In this document: piece after piece, positions 59,767-64,000 of the stretch
How positions within the stretch are numbered: the stretch's first letter is position 1
Layout: each line of letters opens with the position of its first letter
From: UBA1127 sp965116355
GTDB taxonomy: Bacteria > Chloroflexota > Dehalococcoidia > Lucifugimonadales > UBA1127
Length of the DNA stretch: 64,000 nucleotides
NCBI GenBank assembly: GCA_965116355.1
Contig: OZ220679.1
Span: 186,001-250,000 of the forward strand
Direction of reading: 5' to 3'
The notes under the pieces: generated by a model
What the model was told of the DNA's origin: nothing
Databases searched by the model: none
Seen by the model: only the letters and a program-made list of their open reading frames with translations
Position numbers and translations under genes: made by a program

Positions 59767-60849
59767 GGAGAGTGGCCCGGCGATGAAGCCGCCGCCCAGC
59801 AGCTCGTCCCCGGCGTAGAATACCGCAGCCTGTCCGGGCGTGACCGCCCGCTGGGGCTCGGCGAACCAGACGCTCGCGCCTTGCTCCGTCGGCTCCACGG
59901 CGGCGGGCGACTCGGCCGCCTTGTAGCGGATCTTCACCGCCGCTTCCACCGGGCCGTCCGGGGGCGCGCCGCGCACCCAGTTGACACCCTCGGCGGCGAG
60001 GCCGGGCGCGTACAGCGCCGACTCCGGCCCGACGACGACGCGGCGGGCCTCGGGCTCCAGCCGCACGACGTAGAGCGGCTCGGAGCTGGCGACGCCGATG
60101 CCGCGTCGCTGGCCAACGGTGTAGCGGTCGACGCCCTGGTGCGCGCCAAGCACCGCGCCGTCCGTGTCGACGATGTCGCCGGGCACGGGCTCGCGGTGGA
60201 GCGTGAGGAACTGGCGGTAGTCGCCAGCGGGGATGAAGCAGATGTCCTGGCTGTCGGGCTTGTCGGCGACGCCGAGGCCGGCCTCGCGGGCCAGATCGCG
60301 AAGCTCGGACTTCGCGTAGCCGCCCACGGGCAGCAGCAGGCGGCGAAGCTGGTCCTGCCGCAGGCCGAAGAGCACGTAGGACTGATCCTTGGACGGGTCG
60401 ACGGCCTTGAGCAGGCGCACCGTGCCGTCGTCGTCGCGAACGGCCCTCGCGTAGTGGCCGGTGGCGATGGCGTCGGCGTCCATGGCGAGGGCCCGGTCCA
60501 GCAGGAAGCTGAACTTGATCATGTCGTTGCAGGCGATGCAGGGGTGGGGCGTGCGTCCGCGCTCGTACTCGGCGAGGAAGTGGTCGATGACGGCGGCGCG
60601 GAACTCGCGCTCGGCGTTGACGACATAATGGCGCGCGCCGATGGCCGCGCAGACACGGCGGGCGTCGTCGATGTCCTCGAGGGTGCAGCAGCCGCGGCTA
60701 AGGGGCGCGGCGTCGGAGCGCTCCTCCGCGTAGAGGCGGAGCGTGACGCCGATGACCTCGTAGCCCTGCCTCGCGAGCAGCAGCGCGGCGACCGAGGAGT
60801 CGACGCCGCCGCTCATGGCGACGACGACGCGTCCGGGAGACGTTGGCAT
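59692..60849 (-). CDS. mnmA: tRNA-specific 2-thiouridylase
   Basis: A 385-residue MnmA that forms s2U34 in tRNAs for Lys, Glu and Gln. The PP-loop AMSGGVDSS (11-19) is followed by the first catalytic Cys in PHPCIACN and the second in DSQDICFIP; the C-terminal beta-barrel domain ends at GDELLGGGFI. The last 25 residues (SRHAGAGRYPE and onward) come from a C-type repeat, a tail absent from normal MnmA. ATG 60847-60849 follows AGAGGAGGAAACCCC, an optimal site. Confidence 0.95.
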   Translation of the reverse strand: MPTSPGRVVVAMSGGVDSSVAALLLARQGYEVIGVTLRLYAEERSDAAPLSRGCCTLEDIDDARRVCAAIGARHYVVNAEREFRAAVIDHFLAEYERGRTPHPCIACNDMIKFSFLLDRALAMDADAIATGHYARAVRDDDGTVRLLKAVDPSKDQSYVLFGLRQDQLRRLLLPVGGYAKSELRDLAREAGLGVADKPDSQDICFIPAGDYRQFLTLHREPVPGDIVDTDGAVLGAHQGVDRYTVGQRRGIGVASSEPLYVVRLEPEARRVVVGPESALYAPGLAAEGVNWVRGAPPDGPVEAAVKIRYKAAESPAAVEPTEQGASVWFAEPQRAVTPGQAAVFYAGDELLGGGFIAGPLSRHAGAGRYPETSRPTALATPSPSS

Positions 60850-61575
60850 GGGGTTTCCTCCTCTATCGAGGGTAGCATAGCGGCAGGGGGGCGGAAAGGG
60901 ACGGGAGTCTGGGGGCAGCCCCCTTCGACGGGCTCAGGGCAGGCCCTTTGAGAGCATCAGGACAGGGTCAGGGTGAGCGGGGGATTCGATCTCGGAAATC
61001 GAATCGTAGCTGTAGCGGGGGGTTTCAGCTACGAATTTTGCAAATTTTTTTGAAACGAATCGTAGCTGTTACGGTGTGCCACGGGCATCCTTCGGGGGCG
61101 GGTCCAGCCGCGCGCCGGGTTTGTAGCACGAGGATAGCGGGGAGGAAGGAGGTGCGCTACGGGGCGGTGTCAGGGGAATTGTGCTTTGATTTCCTTGCGG
61201 GCGAGCGGGGGCTGGGCACCGGCTTTCGCCGGTGATACGGGGATGGCTGGCGCCGCTCGGTTTGCAGGGGTTCCTGCCTGCGCAGGAACGACGGGCGGGG
61301 GAGCGAGCGGGAGCTGGGCACCGGCTTTCGCCGGTGAAACGGGGGTGGCTGGCAGGGATGACGGGAGCGGCGGGGGCTGCCCTAACGGGCAGCGGGCGAC
61401 TCGCGAGTCGCCCCTACGGAGGGGGCGCGTGGTCGGCGTGGGTTCCTGCCTGCGTAGGACCCTTCGACTAGCTCAGGGCAATCGGTCGGGGGAGGGGGGC
61501 GAGCGGGGGCTGGGCACCGGCTTTCGCCGGTGAGACGGGGGTTAGCGGGCGCGGCTTGTTGGGGGGTAGGGGCGC
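60850..61575 (+). repeat. Long non-coding region with repeats and a structured AT-rich element
   Basis: No gene is seen in these 726 bases. Family A long form at about 60919-60980; the structured element at 60983-61068 (separate entry); hairpins at 61211-61240, 61267-61294, 61314-61341 and 61510-61538 of C'- and B-type; a perfect 20-bp family E palindrome at 61394-61413; and a half B copy fused to family A at 61439-61486. All read +. Confidence 0.75.
60983..61068. other. AT-rich element with competing hairpins
   Basis: GATTCGAT (60983-60990) pairs with ATCGAATC (60998-61005). TCGTAGCTG (61004-61012) pairs with CAGCTACGA (61026-61034), and the same CAGCTACGA can instead pair with a second TCGTAGCTG (61060-61068). 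A seven-T run (61044-61050) lies between. The arrangement resembles an attenuator or small RNA, but no downstream gene on the same strand fits. Confidence 0.5.
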
Positions 61576-61584
61576 TGGTATAGT
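61576..61584 (+). promoter_or_regulatory. Extended -10 promoter of the tRNA pair
   Basis: TGGTATAGT, ten bases before the first tRNA. It predicts a start near 61591. Confidence 0.5.
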
Positions 61585-61593
61585 GGATTGGTG

Positions 61594-61665
61594 GCCCCCG
61601 TAGCTCAGCGGATAGAGCACCGGCCTCCGGAGCCGGGTGCGGGCGTTCGAGTCGCCCCGGGGGCG
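61594..61665 (+). tRNA. tRNA-Arg (CCG)
   Basis: Complete cloverleaf. Acceptor GCCCCCG/CGGGGGC, D-arm GCTC/GAGC, anticodon stem CCGGC/GCCGG with loop CTCCGGA (anticodon CCG at 61627-61629), T-arm GGGCG-TTCGAGT-CGCCC. The 3' CCA is not encoded. It is the first of a pair with tRNA-Pro. Confidence 0.93.
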
Positions 61666-61679
61666 CTCCACCATCCCTT

Positions 61680-61754
61680 CGGGGCGTGGCGCAGCGGGAG
61701 CGCGCCTGGTTTGGGACCAGGAGGTCGGCAGTTCAATCCTGCCCGCCCCGACCA
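61680..61754 (+). tRNA. tRNA-Pro (TGG)
   Basis: Complete cloverleaf with the acceptor CGGGGCG/CGCCCCG typical of tRNA-Pro, D-arm GCGC/GCGC, anticodon stem CCTGG/CCAGG with loop TTTGGGA (anticodon TGG), T-arm GGCAG-TTCAATC-CTGCC, discriminator A and an encoded CCA, unlike its upstream neighbour. Confidence 0.94.
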
Positions 61755-61800
61755 TCACCCACCCTCAGTCAGCAAACGTCCTCCATATTCGGCGCCAGGC

Positions 61801-61833
61801 GTTAAGGCGGCGTGAAGGCTCAGTTAACAACCA
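61801..61833 (+). promoter_or_regulatory. Pho-box-like direct repeats
   Basis: Three 11-base units in tandem, GTTAAGGCGGC, GTGAAGGCTCA and GTTAACAACCA, share GTTAA/GTGAA at an exact 11-bp period, one DNA turn. This is how OmpR-type regulators of the PhoB/PhoP group bind. They lie just upstream of the response regulator's promoter, suggesting autoregulation. Confidence 0.65.
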
Positions 61834-61843
61834 GGAATCGGCA

Positions 61844-61871
61844 TTGCCGATGCCGCTTTCCCGGTTAGAAT
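61844..61871 (+). promoter_or_regulatory. Promoter of the two-component system
   Basis: TTGCCG (61844-61849), 16-base spacer and TAGAAT (61866-61871), 10 bases after the direct repeats and 41 bases before the regulator ATG. A weak -35 fits activator control. Confidence 0.55.
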
Positions 61872-61912
61872 GTGGCCAGCGGCAAGTGCACAGCCATGAG
61901 CGGGAGGCTCCC

Positions 61913-62611
61913 ATGGCCGAGGGCAAAGTCCTGGTTATCGAGGATGAAGAGAACCTGCTGGAAGCGCTGAAGTACAACCTGGAACGGGAAGGGTACACGG
62001 CGCTGACGGCCAGCGACGGCGAGCGCGGGCTCGGCATGGCCCGCGAGCACAAGCCGGACCTGGTGATCCTCGACATCATGCTGCCGCAGATCGACGGCCT
62101 GGAGGTGTGCCGCATCCTGCGCCGGGAGAACGACACGCCCATCATCATGCTGACGGCCAAGGGCGAGGAGGTCGACCGGGTGGTGGGCCTCGAAATCGGG
62201 GCGGACGACTACGTCACCAAGCCGTTCAGCATGCGGGAGCTGCTGGCGCGGCTCCGCTCGGTGCTGCGACGGGCGCGGAGCGCCGGCATGGGCGACGCGT
62301 CGGCCTCGCAGGAAGTGCTGACCTCAGGCGACCTCGTCGTGGACCTGGCGAGCCACATCGTCACCCTCGCGGGCGAGCAGATCGACATGAAACCCCGGGA
62401 GTTCGACCTGCTGGCGCTGCTAGTCGCCAACAGGGGGCGCGCCTTCACGCGCGACCAGATCCTCGAACGCCTGTGGGGGCAGGACTACATCGGCGACACC
62501 CGCACGGTGGACGTCCACATCAGGTGGATCCGTCAGAAGATAGAAGAGGGGCCCGGGAGTCCGAACCGCATCGTCACCATCAGGGGAGTAGGGTACCGGT
62601 TTCAGGGATGA
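61913..62611 (+). CDS. OmpR/PhoB family response regulator
   Basis: A 232-residue regulator. The receiver domain (1-115) has the acidic pair E10/D11, the phosphorylated D54 (VILDIMLP), T81 and K103 (DYVTKPFS). The C-terminal winged helix (130-232) has KPREFDLLALL, RDQILERLWG and VDVHIRWIRQKIE. It is of the PhoB/PhoP group. ATG 61913 follows GCGGGAGG. The kinase gene overlaps its stop (ATGA). The direct repeats upstream suggest it controls its own operon; phosphate response is inferred, as no pst genes are seen. Confidence 0.93.
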   Translation: MAEGKVLVIEDEENLLEALKYNLEREGYTALTASDGERGLGMAREHKPDLVILDIMLPQIDGLEVCRILRRENDTPIIMLTAKGEEVDRVVGLEIGADDYVTKPFSMRELLARLRSVLRRARSAGMGDASASQEVLTSGDLVVDLASHIVTLAGEQIDMKPREFDLLALLVANRGRAFTRDQILERLWGQDYIGDTRTVDVHIRWIRQKIEEGPGSPNRIVTIRGVGYRFQG

Positions 62612-64000
62612 AGCTGCCGCGTGGGTTCCACTGGCGCGTGGTCCTGGTGTTCGCGGCCCTGACCGCCCTCACCATAGTTGGAGGCGCCCTCAGCCTCCTG
62701 GGTTTCATGTCCGACGCCTCCTCCGGCGTACAGGACCGCATCGTCCTCACCCTGCTCGTCGTGGGCGCGGTGACCGTCGTTCTCGTGCTGCTCATGGCGA
62801 CTGTGTTGGCCTTGATGCGGCGACGGGCGCTGGGCCGCGTGACGAACTCCGCCCGGCGCATCGCCCAGGGCGAACTCGACCACCGGGCCGTAGTCTCGTC
62901 CTCCAGCGAGACCAGCGACCTCGCGTTCGCAGTCAACCGCATGGCGAGCTCGTTGCGCGACATCATCCGCGACCTGGCGGGCGAGCGCGACAAGATCGGC
63001 GCCGTGCTGGACACGATGGGCGACGGCGTGATGCTGGTGGGCGCACAGGGCCGCATCGAGCTGGTGAACCGGTCGGCCGTCCTCATGCTGAACCTGCGAC
63101 AGGAGGACATAGGATTCCGCGAGTACGGAGAAGTGGTGCGGGACCCGGACCTGCGCGAGCTTGTGACGCGGTGCCAGCGCTCCGGCATCAGGCAATCGGC
63201 GGAGGTGGACCTGAACCAGGCGGGGCACCTGATCCCCGTCAACATCGTCGCGTCGCCGCTGCCCGGCAGCGAGCCGCCCGAGGTGCTGCTTACCATCCAG
63301 GACCTCCGCAGCGTGCGGCAATTGGAGTCCACGCGGCGGGAGTTCGTGAGCAACGTGTCCCACGAGCTCCGCAGCCCCCTCGCGTCGGTGCGGCTGATGA
63401 CGGAAACGCTGGAGGACGGGGCCATCGCCAACGAGGCGGTCGCGCGGGACTTTCTCGGACGGATGCGGCGCGAGGTCGACCGGATGAACGCGCTCGTCGG
63501 CGACCTGCTCGAGCTGTCGCGGATCGAGAGCGGGCAGGAGCCGGAGCCGCGGTCGCCGATGCAGCTGGCGCCGGCGATAGAGGAGGCCGTGTCGCGGTTC
63601 CGGGCGCGGGCGGCGCAGAAGGGCGTTCGCCTGCAGCACGACGCGCCCCAACACCTGCCGCCAATCCGCGGCGACGAGGGCCGCATCGGGCAGGTGCTCA
63701 CCAATCTCCTGGACAACGCGCTCAAGTGGACCGAGCCGGGGGGCAGCATCCGCTTGTGGGCGGAGGAGCAGGGCGAGGCCGTCCGCGTCAGCGTGCAGGA
63801 CACGGGCGTGGGCATCGCGCCGGAGGAACTGCCCCACGTCTTCGAGCGGTTCTACAAGGTGGACCGCGCGCGGCGCGAGGGCGGCACGGGGCTGGGGCTG
63901 TCGATCGTCAAGCACATCGTGCAGGTGCACGGCGGCGAGGTGTCGGCGGCGAGCCGTCCGGGGCAGGGGAGCACGTTCTCCTTCACGGTGCCGACGGCCT
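62608..64000 (+). CDS. PhoR-like sensor histidine kinase (3' end beyond window)
   Basis: Partial gene, 464 residues visible. Two transmembrane helices (about 10-32 and 45-68) enclose only a dozen residues, so there is almost no external sensor. They are followed by a HAMP-like linker (70-120), a PAS domain (about 125-230), the H-box SNVSHELRSPL with H252, and the ATPase boxes N (NLLDNALKW), G1 (DTGVGIAPEEL), F (VFERFYKVDRA) and G2 (GTGLGLSIVK). It pairs with the overlapping regulator. The short external loop suggests sensing through a partner, as PhoR does. Confidence 0.9.
   Translation, partial: MKLPRGFHWRVVLVFAALTALTIVGGALSLLGFMSDASSGVQDRIVLTLLVVGAVTVVLVLLMATVLALMRRRALGRVTNSARRIAQGELDHRAVVSSSSETSDLAFAVNRMASSLRDIIRDLAGERDKIGAVLDTMGDGVMLVGAQGRIELVNRSAVLMLNLRQEDIGFREYGEVVRDPDLRELVTRCQRSGIRQSAEVDLNQAGHLIPVNIVASPLPGSEPPEVLLTIQDLRSVRQLESTRREFVSNVSHELRSPLASVRLMTETLEDGAIANEAVARDFLGRMRREVDRMNALVGDLLELSRIESGQEPEPRSPMQLAPAIEEAVSRFRARAAQKGVRLQHDAPQHLPPIRGDEGRIGQVLTNLLDNALKWTEPGGSIRLWAEEQGEAVRVSVQDTGVGIAPEELPHVFERFYKVDRARREGGTGLGLSIVKHIVQVHGGEVSAASRPGQGSTFSFTVPTA

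Noticed and set aside
61211..61538. Second possible CRISPR-like cluster
   Set aside because: Same hairpin superfamily as elsewhere in the genome, with unequal spacing and mixed families.
62602..63930. A 442-residue minus-strand frame over the sensor kinase
   Set aside because: The plus strand encodes all kinase boxes in order, so this is a shadow.

Overview
This is 64 kb of GC-rich bacterial chromosome packed with housekeeping genes on both strands. I see no rRNA, phage, integrative element, insertion-sequence transposase or CRISPR array. The gene set suggests a Chloroflexota member of the Dehalococcoidia/SAR202 kind: LL-diaminopimelate aminotransferase (DapL), archaeal-type phosphoglycerate mutase, DUF3105 and SWIM proteins, a CIRCE-regulated groESL, and many short palindromic repeats between genes. 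That placement is an inference from gene content; no phylogenetic marker was analysed.

Layout. 1-8.5 kb: the start of a membrane-anchored molybdopterin oxidoreductase (cut by the window edge), a DUF952 protein, tldD-tldE, a HEAT-repeat protein, a ROK sugar kinase, a Nudix-GNAT pair and two hot-dog dehydratases. 8.6-10.7 kb: groES-groEL behind a promoter and CIRCE operator, ending in a strong hairpin. 11.1-19.9 kb: a minus-strand purine cluster (guaA, purD, purE, purB, purC, purS) that also carries a divergent ClpP, a HAD phosphatase and a DUF3105 membrane protein. 20-32 kb: tsaC/sua5, an unusual prenyl synthase, pgk, apgM, an atypical DUF91 nuclease-like gene, tpiA, miaA, an RDD protein, dapF, dapL and a VOC protein. 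32-38 kb: uvrC, a small membrane protein, an rpiB-family isomerase, a cytidylate-kinase-like protein, xerD and a DUF433/DUF5615 toxin-antitoxin-like pair. 37.9-42.7 kb: acyl-CoA carboxyltransferase plus biotin carrier, isocitrate-type dehydrogenase and malate dehydrogenase. 43-52 kb: an amidase, a DUF2283 protein, folC, fabF, a SWIM protein, pyrG, rho and a Trm112-like protein. 51.8-61 kb: a CopD-like protein, sbcD, a MazF-type toxin with an unusual winged-helix antitoxin, glyS, an ABC exporter, rnhB, yraN, a DinB protein and mnmA. 61.5-64 kb: two tRNA genes and a PhoB/PhoR-like two-component system whose kinase is cut by the window end.

How the genes work together. The window covers most of lower glycolysis (tpi, pgk, PGM), two TCA-type dehydrogenases, part of an acyl-CoA carboxylase, IMP/GMP and CTP synthesis, diaminopimelate synthesis through DapL-DapF, tRNA modification (tsaC, miaA, mnmA) and proteostasis (GroE, ClpP-like, TldD/E).

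The most unusual signal is not a gene. Roughly forty short hairpins of one superfamily, plus three further repeat families, fill nearly every intergenic gap. Their stems change in a compensating way from copy to copy, and every copy I found points the same way along the + strand whatever the direction of the neighbouring genes. In at least four places these repeats have become part of a protein (biotin carrier linker; C-termini of MnmA, RNase HII and a HAD phosphatase).
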